This document shows positions 15,894 through 24,929 of a DNA stretch of 47,462 bases, one piece after another. A program made the translations under genes and the position numbers. The DNA comes from an uncultured Treponema sp. Its GTDB lineage: Bacteria > Spirochaetota > Spirochaetia > Treponematales > Treponemataceae. Numbering within the stretch: the stretch's first letter is position 1; the number at the start of each line of letters is the position of its first letter. The notes under the pieces were generated by a model that was given only the letters and a program-made list of their open reading frames with translations, had not been told where the DNA came from and made no database searches. Location of the stretch: the NCBI GenBank assembly GCA_946535985.1, contig CAMNDY010000011.1, positions 1 through 47,462 on the forward strand. Direction: 5' to 3'.

Positions 15894-17363
15894 TTACAAA
15901 ATATACCTGCTCAAATCCTGGTTCTGGCTTATGCCTTCGAGTTTTGAATCTACATAGGCGGCGTCGATTTTTATGGTTTCACCCTTGTGTTCGTCGGCTT
16001 CGAAGTTGATGTCGGCGAGGACTTTTTCCATGATGGTGTGGAGACGGCGGGCACCTATGTTTTCGGCGCTGGCGTTTACTTCTTCGGCAACTACGCTCAT
16101 GCGGTCAAGGGCATCTTCGGTAATGTCGAGCTTTACACCTTCTGTTTCGAGAAGGGATGTATACTGCATAATCAGGCTGTTTTTAGGTTCCTTGAGGATG
16201 CGCTTAAAGTCTTCTTTGTGAAGGGAATCAAGCTCTACCCGCAGAGGAAAACGGCCTTGAAGCTCGGGGATAAGGTCACTTGGGGCTGCAACGCTAAAGG
16301 CGCCGGCTGCAATAAAGAGGATATGGGTTGTGTCCACTACACCAAACTTTGTGTTTACATTGCTGCCTTCTACAATAGGAAGGATATCGCGTTGAACACC
16401 TTCGCGGCTAACGTCCTGACCGTGGCTTTCGCCGTGAACTGCAATTTTGTCTATTTCATCAATAAAGATAATACCACTCTGCTCTACCCGCTTTTTGGCT
16501 TCATCGGCAACCTTGTCGTGGTCTACCATGCTGTCCAGCACTTCTTCTGTAAGAATCTTGCGGGCTTCTTTTACTGTAACGGAACGCTTTTTACCGCGAC
16601 CGCCGCCACGCATCATATTTACAAGCCCCTGCATGCTGCTTTGAAGGTCATCCAGTGAACCACCGGCAATAATTTCCATGCTTGGCATACCCGGATTGTT
16701 TGAAACTACAATGTCTACTTCACGGTCTTCGAGTTTGCCTTCTCGGAGCATCTGGCGGAACTTTTCGCGGGTAGAATTGTCTGTCTTTTTAGCTTCTTCA
16801 TTCTGCTGGTTAGCAGCCTCTTCCTGAGCAAGCTTGTTCAAGTCTATCTGGATTTCTGTCGGAGAGCTCTGGGTTATAAAGCCCATTGGAGCGTCTGTAG
16901 GCTCTTCTTTTTTTTCTGGCCTATCGTTTGTGCCAGGCAGCAAAAGGTCAAGCAGGCGTTCTTCTACCTTGTCTACAGATTTTTCGCGCAGCTGCTCTTC
17001 CATTTCGGCTTTAACGTCTTTGTAGCCTACGGCCATAAGGTCGCGCACCATGCTTTCTACATCGCGGCCTACGTAACCAACTTCGGTATATTTAGTAGCT
17101 TCAACCTTAATAAAAGGGGCACCGCAAAGCTTGGCAAGACGGCGGGCAATTTCTGTTTTACCGCAGCCGGTTGGTCCAATCATCAAAATATTTTTTGGAG
17201 CAACTTCGTCGCGGATATCTTCCGGCAGCTTAAGACGGCGAAAGCGGTTACGCAAAGCAACAGCCACAGCCTTTTTTGCTTCCTGCTGCCCGATGATATA
17301 CTGGTCCAGCCGCTCTACGATTTGTTTAGGTGTAAGTTCTGATTTATTTTCGATTTCTTCCAT
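15894..17363 (-). CDS. hslU: ATP-dependent protease ATPase subunit HslU
   Basis: 489 residues, an AAA+ unfoldase: the N-terminal LTPKQIVERLDQYIIGQ motif, Walker A GPTGCGKTE (about residue 67), the GYVGRDVE pore loop, an I-domain insertion (about 120-255), Walker B IIFIDEIDKI, and the C-terminal LSRYIL that inserts into HslV. It feeds unfolded substrates to HslV in the cytoplasm. It is not adjacent to hslV: 3.3 kb separates them, and hslU has its own promoter whose -10 box ends 7 nt before the ATG. There is no Shine-Dalgarno sequence, which predicts a leaderless mRNA. Confidence 0.97.
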   Translation of the reverse strand: MEEIENKSELTPKQIVERLDQYIIGQQEAKKAVAVALRNRFRRLKLPEDIRDEVAPKNILMIGPTGCGKTEIARRLAKLCGAPFIKVEATKYTEVGYVGRDVESMVRDLMAVGYKDVKAEMEEQLREKSVDKVEERLLDLLLPGTNDRPEKKEEPTDAPMGFITQSSPTEIQIDLNKLAQEEAANQQNEEAKKTDNSTREKFRQMLREGKLEDREVDIVVSNNPGMPSMEIIAGGSLDDLQSSMQGLVNMMRGGGRGKKRSVTVKEARKILTEEVLDSMVDHDKVADEAKKRVEQSGIIFIDEIDKIAVHGESHGQDVSREGVQRDILPIVEGSNVNTKFGVVDTTHILFIAAGAFSVAAPSDLIPELQGRFPLRVELDSLHKEDFKRILKEPKNSLIMQYTSLLETEGVKLDITEDALDRMSVVAEEVNASAENIGARRLHTIMEKVLADINFEADEHKGETIKIDAAYVDSKLEGISQNQDLSRYIL

Positions 17364-17370
17364 AATAATA

Positions 17371-17399
17371 AATATAATGATTTAAAAGACATTAGGCAA
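17371..17399 (-). promoter_or_regulatory. Promoter of hslU, -10 box 7 nt from the ATG
   Basis: Minus strand: TTGCCT (17394-17399), 17-bp spacer, TATATT (17371-17376). Nearly the same hexamers occur before hslV (TTGCCA-17-TATATT). Confidence 0.7.
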
Positions 17400-17401
17400 A
17401 T

Positions 17402-17433
17402 AAAAAAATGCAGCAACGATTATGTTGCTGCAT
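17402..17433 (-). terminator. Intrinsic terminator after the large lipoprotein gene
   Basis: A perfect 10-bp stem, ATGCAGCAAC (17408-17417) with GTTGCTGCAT (17424-17433), 6-nt loop, followed on the minus strand by a run of Ts. It isolates hslU from the interrupted lipoprotein gene upstream. Confidence 0.9.
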
Positions 17434-17455
17434 TTATATTATGAAATGATGTTAG

Positions 17456-20400
17456 TTAGAACTCGCGGATGGCACAGCTGGATGTAACACCCAAAGGATT
17501 TACTGATTTTCGTAAGCCATAAAAACTAGCATAGGATAGCTCGTAATTACAATTTTGATACGATCCATCACCAGAAGGAATGTCTGCAGATAAATCACAC
17601 TGAGACGAGGACATACATATTTTTAAGCATTGAGAACCAATTTCGTGTGTCGAAAACTGTGCTATAATATTACCTATATTTTGTTTAGAAAGCATAAACA
17701 ATTCAGCAGCACTTGGTAAATACCAGCCGTTTTCATAATCTGTTTCTTTAACATTGCTTCCTTCTACATCCTTATAATTTTTTGCAAAATAGAATGCAGG
17801 GTAATTTTCAGCTATTTCAGTATCATCTTCAAATCCATTCTCACTAAGAAAGGCTCCAATTTGTTCAAGGTTGTCTCTACCATTTCTATCATTGGCAGTA
17901 TCATCCGTAAAGACAAACCCATTAGATTCCTGAATCGGTCTGCACTGAATTGTAGTAATATCTTTGTCATATGCAGATGCATTACTGGTGCACCATACAA
18001 GCTCACTTCTTACCATTACACCTACACCAAGAGTTCTGGTTGTAGTCGTATCGTTACCGCTATTCAGTTCTGTTCCCTTGTAGAAAATTACTGCTACCAT
18101 GGCTGATTTCTGTACATCATCTAATTTCAGACTCCAAGTATAAGGTGTTGCAGAACCGTCTTTAAATACTATATCAAGAACCTTTTTTTCTTCTTCAGGA
18201 GCTTTTGTTCCGTGATACCATTTTGCAGTAAGAGTAATATCCTCGTTTATAGGTTCACTAAAATCATAATCATTTCCATTGTATTGCCAGCGGTAGAAAA
18301 CATATCCTGTTTTTGTCGGAACAGGAGGTACTGTCGCACATTATCCTTTCTCAACAGTTTGAGTCAGGACATCACTTCCACCATTTGAATTAAATGTTAC
18401 TTTTCTTGAAGGACTCCATTTTGCTGTAAGCTCAATATTTCCATTTATACAAGTATCAGCAAAATTGAAATTATCATTGCTGCCATTCAACCGCCAACCT
18501 TTAAAAACATAACCTTCTTTTGTAGGGTCGGCAGGTGCAGTTGCCTTATTTCCATTCTCTATAATCTGCATCTCAGGTGCTGTGCTTCCACCGTCAGTAT
18601 CAAATGATACACTATAAAGAGGATTCCATTGCGCATAAAGTGTAGTAGTTCCTGTAATCGGAGTTTTAGCAAAATTAAAATTGTCATTGCTACCATTTAA
18701 TCGCCAGCCTTTAAAAACATAGCCTTGTTTTGTCGGCTCGTCAGGTACTGTTGCTTTAGATTCGTTCTCAACAACCTGAACTATAGAACCAACGTCATCA
18801 CCGCCTATGGCACAAATTACTTTATACAATGGATTCCAACGTGCAGTAAGTGTAATATTTTCCTTAATTGGAGTTTTGAAATCAAAATCGGTTCCATCTT
18901 TATCCCAGCCCTTAAAAACATATCCGGCATTGTCATCTCCAGCAGCCTTTGTAGGTTCCTTCGGTTTTACTGCATTTTCACCATCCGGTACAATCTGCAT
19001 AGCTGGAGCAGCACTTCCGCCATTGGTATCAAATGTTACATTGTGAACACAAGTTTCCTCGACTTTAAAATTGTAGATTCTATAAGAGGCACTTATGTGA
19101 ACTGGTCTAAAGACAACGTCAATAACTTCATCCGAATCAAACATACAATAAACTGAATTGTCTGTAACCCAACCAACACCCCAGTCGAATCTCTCAGAAG
19201 CATAAGAAATAATATTTGTAGCAGTAGCACTGTCCAGCCATCCCCATGGTACGGCGCGTTTTAAAATGAAACCATTTAGTTTAATTGATTTACATTGCAT
19301 GGTAGCATTATCTTTTTTTAGGTAAGATGTCCATGAAAAACGGTATAAAACCCCACCTTTTACATAAATATTTTTTACTGCGACCTTGGATGCAGAATAA
19401 GAACCATCATATGGTTCATCGTCTTTAAACTGAATATCAAAACTACAACCAGAACCAGAGGACTGATAATTCGTCATTTCTCCAGGATCGGCAGGTTTGG
19501 GGTCATCAACACCACAAACCCATTCATAATTGCTTGAGTCAAATTGGGAAAACCTTATAGACACCGTCACATTACTTGAAGGCATCGTAAACTTGTTATC
19601 TGTTACCAAAATACGATTATTATTAGAGTCGGTCACCCAAATGTTACTATAAAATCCCCATTCCGGTGTTACATTAAAAGTAACTGTTTCACCGGCTTTT
19701 GCAGTTGTTTTATCTACAGTGACAGTTCCGTGAGAAACTGTATCAGGCATAGTTATTGTATACTCTGTATCTAAATCCGGAATTTCCGGTTCGACTGTAA
19801 AGTTACTGATTACATAATCACCACTAACATGATTTGGTCTAAAAGTTATAGTCAGTACATCATCTTCATCAGTTTTGAAATAAACGTAATTTATGTAATT
19901 ATAATCCGGTGTAATAAGACTATTGCTGGCACCAGCCGAGAACCACTTTTGTGCACAATCCAACCAGAAGCTAGCCAAACTTATTGTTCCGTAATTTGAA
20001 AAATCTTGCCAGGAGAACTTGTACAAAACACCGCCTTTTACATAGACATTTCTTACTGCTACATGTGATTGAGAATAAGAAGCTTCCGCTCTATCATCGG
20101 TATTAAAGGTGATATGGAAAGAACAACCGTCTGCTGTTTCGGCAACTGTGAAATCTGTTATTGTACCGCAATCGGAGTCAGGGTCTATATCAGAATCTAC
20201 ATATTTATCCCAACTAAACGCAATTTTTTTGAAACTGACATTTACCGTCACATTTGCTGCGGGCATTGTAAACTTGCTGTCTGTTACGGTAACAGCTTTA
20301 TTGTTCGAATCGGTTACAGTAAGAGAAGCAAGCTCGTAACCCCATTCCGGTGTTACTGTAAGTGTAACAGTTTCTTCTGCTTTGGCAGAAGTTTTGTCAG

Positions 20401-20650
20401 GGGTTACAGTACCGTTTGTGAGGTCGGCAATTGTTATTGTATATACGGGGCTGGAAGAAGATTTTTCGTCATCTGTTCCGCTGGTGGGATTTGTTCCAGG
20501 GTTATCACCCGTAGGATTATTCGAGTTTCCGTTCTCAGAAGTCTGTGTATTTTCTGGTTCTGATGTAGTAGGAATTTCAATATTACCAGTACATCCAAAT
20601 AATAAAAGGATAAAAAAGACAGAAATGATATGTATTAATTGTTTTCGCAT
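17456..20650 (-). pseudogene. Large InlB-repeat/DUF1566-like lipoprotein gene with an in-frame stop
   Basis: One reading frame of 1,065 codons, open except for a TAA at 18343-18341; both parts are in the same frame. It begins with a signal peptide (lipobox-like Leu17-Phe-Gly-Cys20) and a Ser/Asn/Gly/Pro linker. Next come two alternating pairs of a bacterial repeat domain (VTPEWGY..., TMP..NVTV) and a beta-rich domain (VKGGVLYKFSW / VKGGVLYRFSW), then four InlB B-type repeats (GYVFKGW...LTAKW). The C-terminus is a DUF1566-like domain (ENGWYLPSAAEL). The stop lies inside the fourth InlB repeat, where alignment with the other copies predicts Gly-Asn; two nearby compensating indels would explain it. 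The result is either a truncated 769-residue protein lacking the C-terminal domain, or an assembly error. It separates hslV from hslU. Confidence 0.85.
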
Positions 20651-20697
20651 ATTTGTATATTACACCGAAAAACACATTAATTCAATTCCAATGTTTT

Positions 20698-21240
20698 TTA
20701 TTCCAATGTTTCTATAGTCAAATTCTGATTTGTGTAAATACAAATGCTTCCTGCAATTTTAAGCGAGCGTTCTGCAATCTCACGGGCGCTTAAGTCGGAG
20801 CTGTCAAGATAAGCAAGAGCCGCAGAATATGCAAAGTTTCCGCCCGAACCGATTGCAATTGCATCTTTTTCAGGTTCAATAACGTTTCCGTCGCCGCTAA
20901 TCAAAAGAATCTTTTCTTTGTCTGCAACAAGGAGCATTGCTTCAAGCTTCTGCAAAGTTCGGTCTGTACGCCAGGCCTTGGCAAGTTCAACAGCAGAGCG
21001 CATGATGTCTCCGTTATATTCCTTTACCTTAGCTTCAAATTTATCAAGCAGAGTAAAAGCGTCGGCAACACTGCCTGCAAAACCTGTTAATATTTTTCCG
21101 TCATAAATCTTTCTAACCTTGCGGGAGTTTCCTTTACAAACTGTGTCTCCCAAAGTACACTGACCGTCTCCGGCCATGGCAACCTGTCCATTTCTTTTTA
21201 CAGCAAGAACAGTTGTGCTTCTGATTTTTGTTTTTGGCAT
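20698..21240 (-). CDS. hslV: ATP-dependent protease subunit HslV
   Basis: 180 residues, an N-terminal nucleophile hydrolase: [25 protein letters not shown] with the catalytic Thr9, the conserved RKVRKI and [17 protein letters not shown], and [13 protein letters not shown]. It is the peptidase double ring of HslUV in the cytoplasm. I start it at the ATG at 21240: GGAG (21247-21250) is spaced correctly for it, while the upstream in-frame TTG would have that site inside its own codons. The nucleophile follows an 8-residue prefix (MPKTKIRS) instead of a lone Met, so activation needs propeptide removal. The gene has its own promoter. Confidence 0.96.
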   Translation of the reverse strand: MPKTKIRSTTVLAVKRNGQVAMAGDGQCTLGDTVCKGNSRKVRKIYDGKILTGFAGSVADAFTLLDKFEAKVKEYNGDIMRSAVELAKAWRTDRTLQKLEAMLLVADKEKILLISGDGNVIEPEKDAIAIGSGGNFAYSAALAYLDSSDLSAREIAERSLKIAGSICIYTNQNLTIETLE

Positions 21241-21271
21241 TAAAATCTCCAATATAAAAAACTATATTTTA

Positions 21272-21300
21272 AATATAATAATATTTGTGAGAATTGGCAA
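21272..21300 (-). promoter_or_regulatory. Promoter of hslV
   Basis: Minus strand: TTGCCA (21295-21300), 17-bp spacer, TATATT (21272-21277); each hexamer matches the sigma-70 consensus at 5 of 6. The leader is about 25 nt with a normal ribosome site, unlike hslU. Confidence 0.7.
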
Positions 21301-21312
21301 ATGAAAACAATG

Positions 21313-22749
21313 TCATTTTTGCTTTATTGTCCTGAAAAGGCGGATTCCTGTTTTTCCATCGTCTCTTGTAGATTCAGAAATATATTCTCTATAGGCATAA
21401 GAAGGATTGTCTGTTATATAACGCTCACTTATATCGCACTTTAAAACTCTCTCAGCCCAGACACTATTTTCACTCATTTTTACCATAATGTCTGTAAATT
21501 CCATACAAGAACCGAACATATCATAAAGGCCATAGGCATTTGGGAATCGACAGCCGGAAGGTTTACCAGCTTCAAATAAACCAAATTCCCCTCCAAAATC
21601 GCGATAATACTTTGAAACAGAAAGCCATCCGTTATATTCAAAATCCTGTCCACCCTTAGCAGCATAAATCCATTCTTCTACCGAAGGTAATCTGAAGCCG
21701 TCTGCTTCCGGATTTCTTTGAGGTATATTTCCTTCCTCCGGCTTGGTATATACCGGGGTAAGTCCATAAAACTCACTAAGTTTGTTACAAAAATCAATTG
21801 CTTCTGAAAAACTACAAACTTTTGGATAATCAAAAAAGCCTTTATCTTCGCCTTCACCAAAATAATACAAAGCGTTTGTAACTTCGGTATTCAGGACTTC
21901 ATAATTTTTTCCGGGAATTGGAATCATATCAAGATATCCTTTGAAAACTATCTGTGTCATAAAATTTTGGTATTTTTCGAGTTCTGACAAAAGCTTTTCT
22001 TTTATACTTTTACTTTTTGAAAGAGGAGTTACAGAAGTATGATACAAGGATGTTTGATTATAGTTTATTCTTTTTACCAGATAACCGTTTGAGCGCTCAA
22101 TTACATCAATATCACTTATGAAAATATAGTAATCGGTTCTTATTGAGTCTTTATTATTTTTTTCCCTAAAAAAGGGAGTATAATTAATATAATAATCAAA
22201 CCTTGAAGCTTCTTCGTCACTTATATCTAAAGAAATGTGAAATCCATTAAAATATAATATTACATTTCCGGGACAATAAATTCCTTCTTCTCTATCATAG
22301 TATCCGGGACTAATTTCTACAGTAACAGAGGAATCTTTAGTAGAAGCCATACGGCTTGTTCCAAAAGCCGCTTTTTCATTTTCGATTTGAGCAAGCAAGA
22401 CGGTCTTGGTATCTTCATATTCTTTTGTTTCTGAAACAAGTGCTTGAGAAATTTTTTCTATGATTTTTTCTACTTCTGAATAGATCTCTTTTTCTCTTTC
22501 AAGTCTTGCAGACTCCAAGGGGATACCTTTTTCATCTAAGACCGATTCCGGAAAAGGAGAATTTTTTATTTTTGGAACAAGAGCTTTCTTTTCACTTTCA
22601 AACTGAGTGTAAAGTTCAGAAGATATTTCGTCAATTTTTTTTTCTGCCGCAATAATAGCAGCTTCGTTTTCTTTAATTACTTTAATATTTTGTGCATAAA
22701 AGTAAAAGTTAAAAATTGTAATTATTATAAATACAAAAGTTTTTTTCAT
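21313..22749 (-). CDS. Exported protein with SUMF1/FGE-like C-terminal domain
   Basis: 478 residues: a signal peptide (hydrophobic residues 4-19), a charged coiled-coil region (about 25-125), a middle domain I do not recognise, and a C-terminal formylglycine-generating-enzyme-like fold (EAIDFCNKLSEFYGLTPVYT, DGFRLPSVEEWIYAAKGG, PNAYGLYDMFGSCMEF, GIRLFR). In bacteria such domains occur in many exported proteins of unknown role; the cysteines needed for sulfatase activation are not evident in their usual places, so I do not infer enzyme activity. It starts 1 nt after the stop of the DUF6273-like lipoprotein gene, with GAGAGG inside that gene, so the two form an operon. Confidence 0.75.
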   Translation of the reverse strand: MKKTFVFIIITIFNFYFYAQNIKVIKENEAAIIAAEKKIDEISSELYTQFESEKKALVPKIKNSPFPESVLDEKGIPLESARLEREKEIYSEVEKIIEKISQALVSETKEYEDTKTVLLAQIENEKAAFGTSRMASTKDSSVTVEISPGYYDREEGIYCPGNVILYFNGFHISLDISDEEASRFDYYINYTPFFREKNNKDSIRTDYYIFISDIDVIERSNGYLVKRINYNQTSLYHTSVTPLSKSKSIKEKLLSELEKYQNFMTQIVFKGYLDMIPIPGKNYEVLNTEVTNALYYFGEGEDKGFFDYPKVCSFSEAIDFCNKLSEFYGLTPVYTKPEEGNIPQRNPEADGFRLPSVEEWIYAAKGGQDFEYNGWLSVSKYYRDFGGEFGLFEAGKPSGCRFPNAYGLYDMFGSCMEFTDIMVKMSENSVWAERVLKCDISERYITDNPSYAYREYISESTRDDGKTGIRLFRTIKQK

Positions 22750-22750
22750 T

Positions 22751-23971
22751 TTACCTCTCCCCTTTTATGACATCTACAGGAATTGCAAGAGCAGGAAGAA
22801 TGGATTCATACTCAGAATCAACACCTTGATGTCCAACTGAACCAATATCACTTGCATCAAATACATAATCCTTATCTCTGTATATAGGAGTTCTTAGATA
22901 CCAGCCACATTCATTTCTATTTCCAGGACTGTCACCAGCATAAACATAATTTGCTAAAGCAAAATCAGAAGCATTTTTTCCTCGAGAAAAAAACCTGTTT
23001 TTACTATCTTTATCAAAAACTTTATGAGGAGCAAAACCAAACTCTGCAGAAGATGCTTCTCTTTGGCTAAGTAGAAAAAGCTTATCATACAAAACTTCAT
23101 CAATAAGATAATAATTGGTTTTATTAAAATATTTTTCTGTATATTCAGCAGGCTTTGAACTTTCTTCATCATTTGTGATTTCTGAAATAAGAATAAGATC
23201 CTGGGCATACTGGTCAAAAGCTGTCTGTAAAAAACCTGAATTTTCAAACTCCTGATTCAGTTCTACAGGCTGCCCCTTCTTTTTTGTAACAAGATAAGCA
23301 AGGCCATTAAGATAAGCCCTGACTTTTGAATGCTTATAATTATTTGGATAAATCTGTTCAAATTTTCGTTCATCTTCAGTTTCTATAAACCTGTCAATAT
23401 CGTCGTAATCATACCAGACCATATTTTCAATAAGAATTTTTTCGGCAAGTAAAACAGCCTTTGTCTGTCCGTCTGCACTGATATCATTTAAAACCCGCCA
23501 CTTTATTGGTTCGACTTTAAAATACCGGTAGTTGTTTTCATCTCTTCCTTTTACGCGGGTTCCATCGGAATAAGCATATTTGTATCTTTCCGGCTCAAAT
23601 GCATTTTCAAGACATTTTGCATACCAGTTTCCGTCGCTTCCGGCATAATAAGTATATCGTCCACGGTTAATGTATATTTCTTCATTGATTAAAATACCAG
23701 CTTTCTTTTTTGTCTGAGGAAAATCTCCAAAATACACATATTTTCCCTTAGGTTTAGAAAATGATTTTTCCTTGCAAAAGGTAGGAATAGAATGAAATTC
23801 ATAAGTTATATTAAAAGAAAGTGGACCTTTAGGAACAAAATCCTCTTCTTCCTGAGCAAATTTAAATTCTTTTCTTGAAGTTGTATTACTTGAAGCGCAG
23901 GCTGTGATGAAAAAAGCAATTGTAAAAAGACAAATTGTCAGACAGCTTTTGAATAAATATTTTCCAGTCAT
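22751..23971 (-). CDS. Lipoprotein with DUF6273-like domain
   Basis: 406 residues: signal peptide with lipobox Ile22-Thr-Ala-Cys25, then a domain with the features I associate with DUF6273: YVYFGDFPQTKK near residue 80, PIKWRVLND near 155, a LLAEKIL strand, and the C-terminal NECGWYLRTP plus ALAIPVDV closure. Many treponeme and clostridial surface proteins carry this fold; the function is unknown. It heads a two-gene unit with the SUMF-like gene, convergent with nothing and 58 bp from xerC. Confidence 0.7.
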   Translation of the reverse strand: MTGKYLFKSCLTICLFTIAFFITACASSNTTSRKEFKFAQEEEDFVPKGPLSFNITYEFHSIPTFCKEKSFSKPKGKYVYFGDFPQTKKKAGILINEEIYINRGRYTYYAGSDGNWYAKCLENAFEPERYKYAYSDGTRVKGRDENNYRYFKVEPIKWRVLNDISADGQTKAVLLAEKILIENMVWYDYDDIDRFIETEDERKFEQIYPNNYKHSKVRAYLNGLAYLVTKKKGQPVELNQEFENSGFLQTAFDQYAQDLILISEITNDEESSKPAEYTEKYFNKTNYYLIDEVLYDKLFLLSQREASSAEFGFAPHKVFDKDSKNRFFSRGKNASDFALANYVYAGDSPGNRNECGWYLRTPIYRDKDYVFDASDIGSVGHQGVDSEYESILPALAIPVDVIKGER

Positions 23972-24029
23972 TTTTAATCCAATTATTCAATTTTATAATT
24001 TATTAAAAAATATTCAACATCTAGAAAGA

Positions 24030-24929
24030 TTAGGAATGCGGATGAGCTTTGTTGTAGGTTTCGATAAGTTTTTCTGTGGTGATGTGGGTGTAGCGCTGAG
24101 TTGTAGAAATTGAACTGTGGCCAAGCATTTCCTGAACAAGTCTTACATCGGCGCCGTTGCCAATCATGGTTGTGGCAAAGGTGTGGCGGAAGGCATGAGG
24201 ATTTACATGGTGGTTAGTTCCTTCTGCTCCTGAATATCTGGTGATTATATAATTGATTCCACGAACAGAAAGAGGACGTCCTCTCTGACTTATAAAAATC
24301 CTGTCTGTAGTTCCTGCAGTGCCGTTTTCTTCCATAACTTTTTTTCGGTCAGCCAGATAGAGTTTAAGTGCAGATTTTGCTTCATCACTAAAATAAACAA
24401 TTCTCTGTTTATCGCCTTTTCCGGTTACAACAGCACGGTCATAACCATTCAAAAAATCAGAAAGACAAAGATTTGTAATTTCACTGATACGGCAGCCCGA
24501 AGAATAAAGCATTTCAAAAAGTGCGTGATCCCGGCTTGCCCACAAAATTTCGTTTTTTTCAGGTTCATTACAAAGAGTATCGACCTCTGCCTTTGTCATA
24601 AAACGGGGAACTTTTTTAGAAAGCTTTACAGTTTTAATTTCGAGCGCAGGATTTTTTTCAAGATATCCAAACTTATACGCATAGCCGAACAAAGACCGCA
24701 CAGCTGCTATAAATCTGTTTATTGACGCATTCGAACTGTGCCTTTTTGAAAGCTGGCCTATACAAAGCTTAAGATTTTCTTTAGTAATCGAAGTAATGTC
24801 GAGCGTAGGAGTAAGAAACTCTTTAAGGTGTTCAAGATCGTTTTTATACCCCATAACTGTATTTTCAGACAAATCCCGAACACTGCTTATATAAATGAGA
24901 AACTCATCTATCAGCTCATTTAATATCAT
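24030..24929 (-). CDS. xerC: Tyrosine recombinase, XerC-like
   Basis: 299 residues: an N-terminal SAM-like core-binding domain (about 1-95) and a catalytic domain with all six residues: Arg147 (GCRISE), Lys171 (GKGDKQR), His245 and Arg248 (HAFRHTFAT), His271 (LGHSSISTT) and Tyr280 (RYTHI). With XerD it resolves chromosome dimers at dif during division. The ATG overlaps the topA stop (TAATG), so translation is coupled. Assignment as XerC rather than XerD rests on comparison with the other copy in this window and is tentative. Confidence 0.85.
   Translation of the reverse strand: MILNELIDEFLIYISSVRDLSENTVMGYKNDLEHLKEFLTPTLDITSITKENLKLCIGQLSKRHSSNASINRFIAAVRSLFGYAYKFGYLEKNPALEIKTVKLSKKVPRFMTKAEVDTLCNEPEKNEILWASRDHALFEMLYSSGCRISEITNLCLSDFLNGYDRAVVTGKGDKQRIVYFSDEAKSALKLYLADRKKVMEENGTAGTTDRIFISQRGRPLSVRGINYIITRYSGAEGTNHHVNPHAFRHTFATTMIGNGADVRLVQEMLGHSSISTTQRYTHITTEKLIETYNKAHPHS

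Noticed and set aside
15987..16658. A 223-residue plus-strand frame across hslU
   Set aside because: Shadow of hslU; no ribosome site or promoter, and composition unlike the other proteins here.
18334..18343. TAATG at the lipoprotein nonsense site as a stop-start translational restart
   Set aside because: The ATG is in the +1 frame relative to the downstream domain, so restart there would not produce the DUF1566-like part.
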